Source: an uncultured Oscillospiraceae bacterium (lineage in GTDB: Bacteria > Bacillota > Clostridia > Oscillospirales > Oscillospiraceae). Taken from it: DNA of 5,135 nucleotides. This document shows, in pieces, positions 1 to 4,866 of the stretch (positions are counted from its first letter, which is position 1; the number at the start of each line of letters is the position of its first letter). The position numbers were made by a program, and so were the translations under genes. Under the pieces are notes generated by a model, which saw only the letters and a program-made list of their open reading frames with translations, made no database searches and had not been told where the DNA came from. Location: contig CAKSWM010000117.1 of assembly GCA_934511545.1 (NCBI GenBank), positions 1 through 5,135 on the forward strand, given 5' to 3'.

Positions 1-22
1 CTACCGACTGAGCTATACCAGC
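1..22 (-). tRNA. tRNA 5' end, partial, probably tRNA-Thr
   Basis: Read on the minus strand, the first 22 bases give an acceptor half GCTGGTA followed by TAGCTCAG and TCGGTAG. This is the canonical position 8-21 region of a bacterial tRNA (U8, D-stem, D-loop with GG). The rest, including the anticodon, lies beyond the left edge, so the identity cannot be read directly. A GCTGNTA-type acceptor stem followed by TAGCTCAG is typical of tRNA-Thr, so that is the best guess. A strong promoter lies immediately upstream, with a predicted leader of about 19 nt. The gene may head a tRNA cluster continuing leftward, but this cannot be seen. Confidence 0.85.
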
Positions 23-47
23 GTTTTCTGTTTTTTACAGCTTTGAT

Positions 48-76
48 ATTCTAGCACATACTGCCTCGTCTGTCAA
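48..76 (-). promoter_or_regulatory. Strong sigma-A-type promoter of the tRNA gene
   Basis: On the minus strand a perfect -35 box TTGACA (71-76) is followed by a 17-bp spacer and a -10 box TAGAAT (48-53). A TGC directly upstream of the -10 forms an extended -10 element. The start of transcription is expected near position 41, about 19 nt before the tRNA. The near-consensus match is what one expects for a stable-RNA gene. Confidence 0.85.
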
Positions 77-320
77 CGTTAAAAATTTTGATTTCCTGCA
101 TCCGGGTGCTGGAAGCCATCCCTTCATTTTGATATTACAAGATGTATTTTTGAAATTTTATGCTGCATCCGGCTGCGCTAACTTTGTATACTCAGTTGTT
201 AAAATATATCGCCAAAAGCGAACGCAGTTTACATAATTTCGCTAATATTATCTATCTTACGGCCTTTTTCGATTTACATAATTCTTATGCACCGGCATTG
301 TTTTCAGAGAGTTATAAACA

Positions 321-341
321 TTTTCAACAGGGTTTTCAACA
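321..341 (+). repeat. Tandem TTTTCAACA repeat beside DnaA-box-like nonamers
   Basis: TTTTCAACA occurs at 321-329 and again at 333-341, one helical turn apart (12 bp). Immediately upstream, TTATAAACA (312-320) and TTATGCACC (285-293) each differ from the DnaA box consensus TTATNCACA at one position; the TTTTCAACA units differ at two. All four point the same way. The function is unknown. The cluster could be weak DnaA binding sites or simply AT-rich chance matches. Confidence 0.4.
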
Positions 342-447
342 CTGATTTTTCCTTGATAGCTCTAAAGCACAAGCGAAATTGCCTATATTTAGCAAATCCT
401 GAAAGTGCATCACAATCTTTTCTTCATCGTGCAATATGGTTTACATA

Positions 448-488
448 ACAGCATTATTCTCTTTTTATCCGCGTATGCTGTCATTTTT
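448..488 (+). terminator. Possible weak plus-strand terminator hairpin
   Basis: ACAGCAT (448-454) and ATGCTGT (475-481) form a 7-bp perfect stem around a 20-nt loop, followed by CA and TTTTT (484-488). On the plus strand this resembles a weak intrinsic terminator. It faces toward the 3' end of radC and could stop plus-strand transcripts entering radC antisense. The large loop and short stem make it uncertain. On the minus strand no T-run follows, so it is a poor candidate for the radC terminator. Confidence 0.3.
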
Positions 489-514
489 GCAGGATTAATT
501 CCATCTCTGCAGGC

Positions 515-1192
515 TCACCTCGACATTTTGGAATCTTCCCGCAGCGAGACAAAGTCATCGCCGCCCACGATTATGTGGTCCAGCAGCTGTATCCCCATCG
601 GCATGAGCGCCAATTGTATCTTCCTTGTCAGGTTTCGGTCATCCTGTGAGGGTATCGCAACTCCGTCCGGATGGTTATGCGCCAGCACCACCTGAGTCGC
701 GTTGGTGCTGATGGCGACCTCGGCGATCTTGCGGATGTTTATCTCGGCCGAATTCGGCACTCCGCTGAACAGCTTGTTGCAATACAGCATACGGTTCATG
801 TCGTCAAGGCACATGATGTGGAGCTCTTCGTCCCGCATAAACATGAACCTCGGCACAAAGAACTTGCCAAGCTCGCTCGTCGAGTTGAAGGTCGTTACGC
901 TGTCGGAAAACGACATCATGTATCTTCGGCTCAGCTCTGGGATAAGCTTTATGAGCATGGCGGTGGTCTGTCCCACGCCTTTGACCTTCATAAGCTCCTC
1001 CGGGCGCGCGCTCATGACCGCGTTCAGGCTGCCGAACCGGTCGATCAGATCGTGCGCCAGAGGGTTGGTGTCGCCTCTCGGTATCGCAAAGAACAACAGC
1101 AGCTCCAACACATTGACATCGTTGAAGTTGTCGAGGCCATATCTGATAAATCTTTCTTTCATTCTCTGTCTGTGTCCGCTGTGGTCTGCCAT
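515..1192 (-). CDS. radC: RadC family JAMM-domain protein
   Basis: The product is a 225-residue RadC/UPF0758 family protein. RadC proteins carry a JAMM/MPN metalloprotease-like domain. They were historically linked to DNA repair, but their true substrate remains unsettled. The N-terminal part (residues about 7-92) contains the family's conserved GHRQRMKERF, NVLELLLF.AIPRGDTN and FGSL elements and a helix-hairpin-helix-like KVKGVG around residue 69-74. The JAMM core is intact: HNHPDG at 172-177 (metal-binding H172 and H174) and S182/D185 completing the HxHP...SxxD motif, with candidate catalytic glutamates E122/E123 upstream. The segment usually reading HPRE reads NIRK here (152-155), which is an unusual divergence. 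The start at 1192 was chosen because GGAGGG lies 4 nt upstream; an in-frame ATG 27 codons earlier has no comparable site and lies upstream of the predicted transcription start. The gene diverges from rodA and stands alone. Confidence 0.92.
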   Translation of the reverse strand: MADHSGHRQRMKERFIRYGLDNFNDVNVLELLLFFAIPRGDTNPLAHDLIDRFGSLNAVMSARPEELMKVKGVGQTTAMLIKLIPELSRRYMMSFSDSVTTFNSTSELGKFFVPRFMFMRDEELHIMCLDDMNRMLYCNKLFSGVPNSAEINIRKIAEVAISTNATQVVLAHNHPDGVAIPSQDDRNLTRKIQLALMPMGIQLLDHIIVGGDDFVSLREDSKMSR

Positions 1193-1223
1193 AACGCCCT
1201 CCGGTATTGCACAATATACGCCT

Positions 1224-1241
1224 GCGGGAACCCGCTCCCGC
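1224..1241. repeat. Inverted repeat in the radC leader
   Basis: GCGGGA (1224-1229) and TCCCGC (1236-1241) form a 6-bp GC-rich stem with a 6-nt loop. It lies in the predicted 5' leader of the radC transcript, about 30 nt before the start codon. No U-run follows it on the minus strand, so it is not a terminator. It might influence translation or message stability, but no function can be assigned. Confidence 0.4.
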
Positions 1242-1260
1242 CGCCTGTCAGCCTGAACTG

Positions 1261-1289
1261 ATAATAACATCAATTCATAATTGCGTAAA
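1261..1289 (-). promoter_or_regulatory. Predicted radC promoter
   Basis: On the minus strand TTTACG (1284-1289, 4 of 6 consensus) is separated by 17 bp from TATTAT (1261-1266, 5 of 6), with a TGT extended -10 element. Transcription would start near 1254, giving a leader of about 62 nt that contains the GC-rich inverted repeat at 1224-1241. The spacer contains a small dyad, CAATT-CAT-AATTG (1271-1283). The -35 box overlaps the -35 of the divergent rodA promoter. Confidence 0.5.
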
Positions 1290-1309
1290 GTCCCGAAACG
1301 TGATAGAAT
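1281..1309 (+). promoter_or_regulatory. Predicted rodA-birA promoter
   Basis: The plus strand has a weak -35 TTGCGT (1281-1286, only the TTG matches), a 17-bp spacer and a good -10 TAGAAT (1304-1309) preceded by TGA as an extended -10 element. Transcription would start near 1316, leaving a leader of about 38 nt before the rodA start. The weak -35 is offset by the extended -10. It overlaps the -35 of the opposing radC promoter. Confidence 0.55.
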
Positions 1310-1353
1310 CTATTGAAATTCCATTCAGTTCGTTTTTTATCAAAGGAGTCTTT

Positions 1354-2496
1354 ATGAAAAAAGCCTTCACTTATATAAAGGACTTTCTCCGACGCGCAGA
1401 CCTGCTGCTTTTCTCGCTGTGCTTTGTCTGTGCCATATTCGGGATCGTTCTTATCTCCAGTGCAACCAAATCCTACGGCACCTCCCGTTATGTCATAACC
1501 CAGACGGCCGCGCTTATGATAGGTATCGGGCTGTTCATCCTGCTGACAGTCATCGACCTTGATATCATCGCCGACAAATGGCCGATCCTGTTTGTCTTCA
1601 ACGTCGTATTCCTTCTGCTTCTGATACCCTTCGGCGTCGGCAACGAGGAGGTCGGCAACAACGGCTGGATCCGTTTTCTCGGCTTTGGCATACAGCCGTC
1701 GGAGGTCGTCAAGATCGTCTATATCGTCCTTATGGCAAAACAGATCACATATCTGAAAGAGTATAAAAACCTGAACTCTCCACTATCGATAATCCAGCTG
1801 GGAATGCACTTCATTCTAATGTTCGGACTTATAATTCTCGTCTCCGACGACCTTGGCAGCGCGCTTGTCTTTCTCTTCATCTTCGCGACGATGCTGTTCG
1901 TCGCCGGCGTAAAGATCTACTGGTTTCTGATCGCCTTCGCCGCCGTTGCGGCCGTAACGCCGTTTATCTGGGAAAACTTTCTCAGTCAGAACCAGAAGGA
2001 CCGCATCATCGCGCCGTATGACCCCAGCGTCGATGCAACAGGCTTCGGCATAACATGGCAGCCCCGTCAGAGCAAGATCGCTCTTGCAAGCGGCCGCCTC
2101 ACCGGCACCGGCCTCTATAACGGCACGCAGGCACAGTCAAACGCACTTTCGGAAAAGCAGTCAGACTTCATCTTCGCCGTCGCCGGAGAGGAACTGGGAC
2201 TTATCGGCTGCCTTATAATCATCACACTGCTGCTGTGCATCATCATCCGCTGTGTATACATCGGGCTCAAGTGCAACAGCACGATGGGCATGCTTGTCTG
2301 TTTTGGTGTCGCTTCGACCATCTTCTTCCAGACCTTTGAAAACATCGGAATGTGTGTCGGTCTGACGCCCGTCGTCGGCCTGACATTACCCTTCTTCAGC
2401 TACGGCGGCTCCTCCCTGTTCTCTCTGTTCGCCGCAATGGGTCTGGTATCCGGCATAAAATACAGGCCGAAACCCACAAGATTCCGGCGAATATAG
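1354..2496 (+). CDS. rodA: FtsW/RodA/SpoVE family peptidoglycan polymerase, RodA-like
   Basis: This 380-residue, multi-pass inner-membrane protein belongs to the SEDS family of glycosyltransferases, which polymerise lipid II into glycan strands together with a partner class B penicillin-binding protein. Hydrophobic segments are spread over the whole length. Family landmarks include GWIRF with QPSE (104-117), SDDLGSALVF (164-173), the external-loop block with WQPRQSKIALASG and GTGLYNGTQ (about 235-259), SDFIFAVAGEELG (270-282) containing the predicted catalytic D271, and the C-terminal NIGM...GLTPVVGLTLPFFSYGGSS (330-354). The NIGM signature favours RodA over FtsW, but a SpoVE or FtsW role cannot be excluded without a tree. 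The start has AAAGGAG (1342-1348) 5 nt upstream; frames reaching further upstream are non-hydrophobic and lack a ribosome site. birA follows after 15 bp, so the two are probably cotranscribed. Length is normal for the family. Confidence 0.93.
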   Translation: MKKAFTYIKDFLRRADLLLFSLCFVCAIFGIVLISSATKSYGTSRYVITQTAALMIGIGLFILLTVIDLDIIADKWPILFVFNVVFLLLLIPFGVGNEEVGNNGWIRFLGFGIQPSEVVKIVYIVLMAKQITYLKEYKNLNSPLSIIQLGMHFILMFGLIILVSDDLGSALVFLFIFATMLFVAGVKIYWFLIAFAAVAAVTPFIWENFLSQNQKDRIIAPYDPSVDATGFGITWQPRQSKIALASGRLTGTGLYNGTQAQSNALSEKQSDFIFAVAGEELGLIGCLIIITLLLCIIIRCVYIGLKCNSTMGMLVCFGVASTIFFQTFENIGMCVGLTPVVGLTLPFFSYGGSSLFSLFAAMGLVSGIKYRPKPTRFRRI

Positions 2497-2500
2497 GAGG
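2495..2500 (+). promoter_or_regulatory. birA ribosome binding site overlapping rodA stop
   Basis: AGGAGG at 2495-2500 overlaps the TAG stop codon of rodA (2494-2496). Two in-frame starts follow: GTG at 2503, only 2 nt away and therefore too close, and ATG at 2512, 11 nt away. The spacing favours the ATG even though it is slightly long. The overlap suggests translational coupling, with ribosomes finishing rodA positioned to initiate birA. Confidence 0.7.
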
Positions 2501-2511
2501 CTGTGCATAAT

Positions 2512-3474
2512 ATGTCTCTCAAACACGATGTTTTTCTCCGCCTGTGCCAGACAGGCGGAGGCTTTATCTCCGGACAGGAGCTGGCGGACTCTCTGGGCGT
2601 CTCCCGTGCAGCGGTGTGGAAGGCCATCACCGCGCTTCGAAACGACGGCGCCGTCATCGAGTCCGTCACTAACCGCGGCTACCGTCTTTCAGAGGGCTGT
2701 GACCTGCTCTCCGAAGAGCTCATAACCGCCGCCCTCCGTCACAGAGGCATCCGCGTCTCTGTCTTTGACTGCATCGACTCCACAAACAACGAGGCGAAGC
2801 GCCGTCTCGCCGGAGAGGGACCGGGCGCCGAGCTCATCGTCGCCTCACAGCAAACTGCGGGCCGCGGACGCATGGGCCGTTCGTTCTATTCTCCGGCGGA
2901 TACCGGGCTTTACATGAGTCTGGCCCTCTCCTGCCCCGGCGGATTTGAAAGCGCGGTAAGCTCCACCACCGCAGCAGCCGTGGCTGTTGTTCGGGCGATC
3001 GAACGGCTCACGCCCCTTCGCCCGCTGATAAAATGGGTCAACGACATTTATCTGGACGGCCGCAAGGTCTGCGGCATACTGACCGAGGGTGTAACGGATT
3101 TCGAGACCGGCATGCTGACCGGCATAGTCGTGGGGATCGGCATCAACCTCCATACGGAGGAGTTTCCGTCGGATATCGGCGCTGTCGCTGCGTCACTCGG
3201 CTCCTCGGCCCCCGGACGGTGTGTCCTTGCCGCCGCCGTCGCCGACGAGCTCGCGGACATCATCGAGGCTTATCCGGACAGGCGCTATCTGGATTTTTAT
3301 CGCAGCAGGAGCCTCGTCATCGGCCGCCGCATAACCTACACCGCCGCCGGCGTTTCAGTGGATGCGGAAGCCGTCGGCATCGATGACTTCGGCGGGCTTA
3401 TCGTCAGAAAGGACAATGGTGAAACTCTTACTCTCTCTTCCGGAGAGATATCTCTGCGTCTGCAAGGACCATAA
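2512..3474 (+). CDS. birA: Bifunctional biotin-protein ligase / biotin operon repressor BirA
   Basis: The product is 320 residues from the ATG. It activates biotin to biotinyl-5'-AMP and transfers it to a lysine of acceptor proteins such as the acetyl-CoA carboxylase biotin carrier protein. With a DNA-binding domain it also acts as a biotin-responsive repressor. The N-terminal winged helix-turn-helix is clear: GQELADSLGVSRAAVWKAI at about 21-39, then a wing ending NRGYRL. The ligase domain shows DSTN (89-92), the biotin/adenylate loop GRGRMGR (117-123), KWVNDIYLDGRKVCGIL (174-190) and GIGINL (208-213), followed by a C-terminal SH3-like domain from about 268. Full length and intact. It lies downstream of rodA and converges on bioY, whose promoter carries a BirA-like operator. 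Alternative start: GTG at 2503, adding 3 residues. Confidence 0.95.
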   Translation: MSLKHDVFLRLCQTGGGFISGQELADSLGVSRAAVWKAITALRNDGAVIESVTNRGYRLSEGCDLLSEELITAALRHRGIRVSVFDCIDSTNNEAKRRLAGEGPGAELIVASQQTAGRGRMGRSFYSPADTGLYMSLALSCPGGFESAVSSTTAAAVAVVRAIERLTPLRPLIKWVNDIYLDGRKVCGILTEGVTDFETGMLTGIVVGIGINLHTEEFPSDIGAVAASLGSSAPGRCVLAAAVADELADIIEAYPDRRYLDFYRSRSLVIGRRITYTAAGVSVDAEAVGIDDFGGLIVRKDNGETLTLSSGEISLRLQGP

Positions 3475-3482
3475 AAGAATTT

Positions 3483-3537
3483 GCGCCCTCCCCCGAATGT
3501 AAGCAAAAGCAGGGTTCGGGAGAGGGCGCCGTTTTTT
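3483..3537 (+). terminator. Rho-independent terminator of rodA-birA, possibly bidirectional
   Basis: A 15-bp GC-rich stem pairs 3483-3497 with 3515-3529, with one C/A mismatch, and has a 17-nt loop. It is followed after two bases by TTTTTT (3532-3537). It starts 8 bp after the birA stop and ends the unit. On the minus strand the same stem is followed by AAATTCTTTT, so it may also weakly terminate the convergent bioY transcript. Confidence 0.9.
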
Positions 3538-3577
3538 ATATCAGTGTCTATGGCACGGGAGAACTTTAATTCAAACA

Positions 3578-4108
3578 TTATAGGTTAACATAATTTTTTA
3601 TTTTATTAGATATGTAAACCGCAAGCATCAGCTTTACAATGTCGGGAATGACAAACGGCACAACACATTTCACAAGCGCCGCGGCAAAGCCTATCCCGCC
3701 CTGACCTCCGGCATAAACGAGCGTGTACCACAGTGTACCAAAGGCATAGCACACAATCAGCCCAAGAAAAACCGAGAGCAGCATGATAACCTTTCCGCTC
3801 CCAAAGCAGCGCGTCATAAGCCAGTAGACAAGGCCGCTGAGCAAAAAACCTACGATATAGCCGCCCGTCGCGCCGAGCAGGACACCGATACTGCCGCGAA
3901 AACCGGCAAACACCGGAAGTCCGACCGCTCCGAGCAGAATATACAGCAGTATCGCCAGCGTTCCGCGTTTTCCCCCCAGCGTGCACAAAGCCGCGAAAAC
4001 GGCAAATGTCTGGAGCGTGAACGGTACATCCGCCGGTATGCTCAGCCACGAGCAGAGCGTAATAAGCACCGCAAACAGAGCTATATATGTCATTTCCTTT
4101 ACTTTCAT
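3578..4108 (-). CDS. bioY: BioY, biotin-specific S-component of an ECF transporter
   Basis: The product is a 176-residue integral membrane protein with about six hydrophobic segments, normal length for BioY. BioY binds biotin at the outer face and normally works with the shared energising module EcfT-EcfA-EcfA'. Family hallmarks are VPFTLQTFAV (28-37), the LLGAVGLPVFAGFRGSIGVL stretch (58-77), GATGGYIVGF (79-88) and PFVIPDIVKLMLA (151-163), where the aspartate and lysine are conserved in the last helix. The start is fixed by AGGAGG at 4117-4122 (minus strand), 8 nt upstream. A longer frame reaching 4156 is rejected because it would run through the ribosome site and the promoter -10. No EcfA or EcfT genes are visible in the window, so this is a solitary S-component. 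Repression by BirA is likely from the operator upstream. Confidence 0.95.
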   Translation of the reverse strand: MKVKEMTYIALFAVLITLCSWLSIPADVPFTLQTFAVFAALCTLGGKRGTLAILLYILLGAVGLPVFAGFRGSIGVLLGATGGYIVGFLLSGLVYWLMTRCFGSGKVIMLLSVFLGLIVCYAFGTLWYTLVYAGGQGGIGFAAALVKCVVPFVIPDIVKLMLAVYISNKIKNYVNL

Positions 4109-4127
4109 AGTCTCAGCCTCCTCGCGA

Positions 4128-4156
4128 AGGATACCATGCAGAGCAAATATTGTCAA
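4128..4156 (-). promoter_or_regulatory. bioY promoter
   Basis: On the minus strand, a perfect -35 TTGACA (4151-4156), a 17-bp spacer and a -10 TATCCT (4128-4133) with a TGG extended -10 form a plausible sigma-A promoter. Transcription would start around 4121-4123, at the edge of the AGGAGG ribosome site (4117-4122). This gives an unusually short leader of about 13-15 nt. The -35 box lies inside one arm of the BirA-like operator. Confidence 0.75.
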
Positions 4157-4182
4157 CCTTTAATCGAGTATTAGTTTACAAT
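4149..4182. promoter_or_regulatory. BirA-type operator (biotin box) of bioY
   Basis: ATTGTCAAC (4149-4157) and GTTTACAAT (4174-4182) form an inverted repeat, matching at 8 of 9 paired positions, around a 16-bp spacer. The known BirA signal has this shape: TTGTNAAC-type half-sites as inverted repeats about 14-18 bp apart, as at the E. coli bio and Bacillus bio operators. The left arm contains the entire bioY -35 box, so bound BirA would block RNA polymerase. Together with birA across the terminator, this is strong contextual support. Confidence 0.88.
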
Positions 4183-4190
4183 TTTCGAAT

Positions 4191-4217
4191 AATATCCTCT
4201 GCGGGGCTGCGGATATT
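4191..4217. repeat. Small inverted repeat upstream of bioY operator
   Basis: AATATCC (4191-4197) and GGATATT (4211-4217) are a perfect 7-bp inverted repeat around a GC-rich 13-nt loop. It lies 8 bp beyond the BirA-like operator on its promoter-distal side, in the gap between bioY and the acetyltransferase gene. No T-run follows on either strand, so it is not an obvious terminator. It might be a second regulator site, but this is unproven. Confidence 0.45.
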
Positions 4218-4230
4218 GGTAAAACGGTCA

Positions 4231-4266
4231 GCGGGAACGGCAGTTTATCCTCCCCGCCGTTCCTGT
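4231..4266. repeat. Hairpin-forming inverted repeat before the acetyltransferase promoter
   Basis: GGAACGGC (4234-4241) and GCCGTTCC (4256-4263) form a perfect 8-bp stem with a 14-nt loop. Two wobble pairs and one further C-G pair can extend it to 4231-4266. It lies about 26 bp upstream of the acetyltransferase -35 box, hence outside that transcript. Neither side has a convincing T-run. It may be a remnant of a terminator or an unrecognised binding site. Confidence 0.45.
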
Positions 4267-4291
4267 TTCCTGCATAACTTTGTACCATCGG

Positions 4292-4320
4292 TTGACAATA
4301 TGCCAGCACTCCGATAAACT
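4292..4320 (+). promoter_or_regulatory. Acetyltransferase gene promoter
   Basis: A perfect -35 TTGACA (4292-4297), a 17-bp spacer and a -10 TAAACT (4315-4320, 4 of 6) give a plausible sigma-A promoter. Transcription would start near 4327, about 16 nt before the gene's ATG, so the leader is barely longer than the ribosome site. The 12 bases at 4290-4301, GGTTGACAATAT, are identical to those around the -35 of bioY on the opposite strand. Confidence 0.65.
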
Positions 4321-4342
4321 CAGCTCTGGGGAGGAAGGAACA

Positions 4343-4849
4343 ATGTATATTGAAACCGGCAGAATGGTCATTCGTGATTTCATTATGGATGATCTGAATG
4401 ATATGCACGCCATTCTTGGCGATGACGAAACAATGAAGAATTGCGAACCCGCATATACCCTTGAGAAAACGGCTGAATTTCTGCGGAAGTTCTGCATAGA
4501 AAAAAGGGGCGCCGCTGCGGCTGTGCATAGAGAAACCGGCAGAGTTATCGGCTATATTCTCTTTAGTGAGTATCTCGAAGAAGTGTATGAGATCGGCTGG
4601 TTTTTTAACAGGAATTTCTGGAGAAAAGGTTTTGCTTTTGAGGCCTGCAAAGCGGTCATCGACTATGCTTTTGACAAAATGAACGTACACAAAATATTCG
4701 CCGAGACGATCGATGGACTCGGATCAATTGAATTAATGAAAAAACTTGGAATGAAGCCGGAGGGAATACAGAGAAGTCAAACAAAGGATACTTCCGGTAA
4801 TTGGGCAGACATGTACCTTTACGGTATTCTTGCGGAGGACAGACGCTGA
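4343..4849 (+). CDS. GNAT family N-acetyltransferase, RimJ/RimL-like
   Basis: The product is a 168-residue soluble protein of the GNAT superfamily, which transfers acetyl from acetyl-CoA to an amine. The substrate cannot be told from sequence. The opening METGRMVIRDF-like segment (MYIETGRMVIRDF, 1-13) and DDLNDMHAILGD (16-28) are typical of the ribosomal-protein acetyltransferase type (RimJ/RimL, Acetyltransf_3). The acetyl-CoA-binding core is EIGWFFNRNFWRKGFAFEA (83-101), with the RxxGxA pyrophosphate loop at R94-K95-G96-F97-A98. The closing IELMKKLGMKPEG (129-141) matches the conserved LxKLGF element. The ATG at 4343 has GGGAGG (4329-4334) 8 nt upstream; a longer frame from 4280 is rejected because it would include the promoter. 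The gene is monocistronic, with its own promoter and terminator. It is visibly richer in A/T, especially at third codon positions, than rodA and birA, which suggests a different history. Confidence 0.9.
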   Translation: MYIETGRMVIRDFIMDDLNDMHAILGDDETMKNCEPAYTLEKTAEFLRKFCIEKRGAAAAVHRETGRVIGYILFSEYLEEVYEIGWFFNRNFWRKGFAFEACKAVIDYAFDKMNVHKIFAETIDGLGSIELMKKLGMKPEGIQRSQTKDTSGNWADMYLYGILAEDRR

Positions 4850-4866
4850 TGTGCGCATAATGATAA

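Larger units (their letters stand above)
77..514. other. AT-rich intergenic region with short repeats, no convincing gene
   Basis: This 438-bp stretch lies between the radC stop codon and the tRNA promoter, both reading leftward. I see no protein gene. One open frame at 160-345 (plus strand) could encode 61 residues, but it has no ribosome site and no recognisable motif. The region holds several short repeats: CTGCATCCGG twice (96-105 and 163-172), TTTACATAA three times (228-236, 273-281, 440-448), TTTTCAACA twice 12 bp apart (321-329, 333-341), and a hairpin followed by five T at 448-488. It is visibly richer in A and T than the flanking genes. No obvious rho-independent terminator for radC was found on the minus strand. 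Confidence 0.6.

Noticed and set aside
285..341. Chromosomal replication origin
   Set aside because: DnaA-like nonamers are all imperfect and no dnaA, dnaN, rpmH or similar origin-linked gene is nearby; retained only as a weak binding-site cluster.
160..345. Plus-strand open frame of 61 codons in the intergenic gap
   Set aside because: It has no ribosome binding site, no promoter at a sensible distance and no recognisable domain; the AT-rich gap readily gives such frames.
671..1261. Long plus-strand open frames opposite radC (671-1261 and 702-1256)
   Set aside because: They lie entirely antisense to a well-supported radC with intact motifs, have no ribosome sites, and read as low-quality, Arg/His/Ser-rich protein.
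2503..2505. GTG start for birA
   Set aside because: It is only 2 nt from the AGGAGG ribosome site, too close for initiation; the ATG at 2512 is preferred.
4266..4299. Possible second full BirA operator at the acetyltransferase promoter
   Set aside because: Only the right half-site GTTGACAAT is present; the expected inverted partner at 4266-4274 reads TTTCCTGCA, which does not match.
4160..4690. Minus-strand open frame of 176 codons opposite the acetyltransferase
   Set aside because: The plus-strand frame has clear GNAT motifs, promoter, ribosome site and terminator. The antisense frame has no known domain and would run through the bioY operator region.
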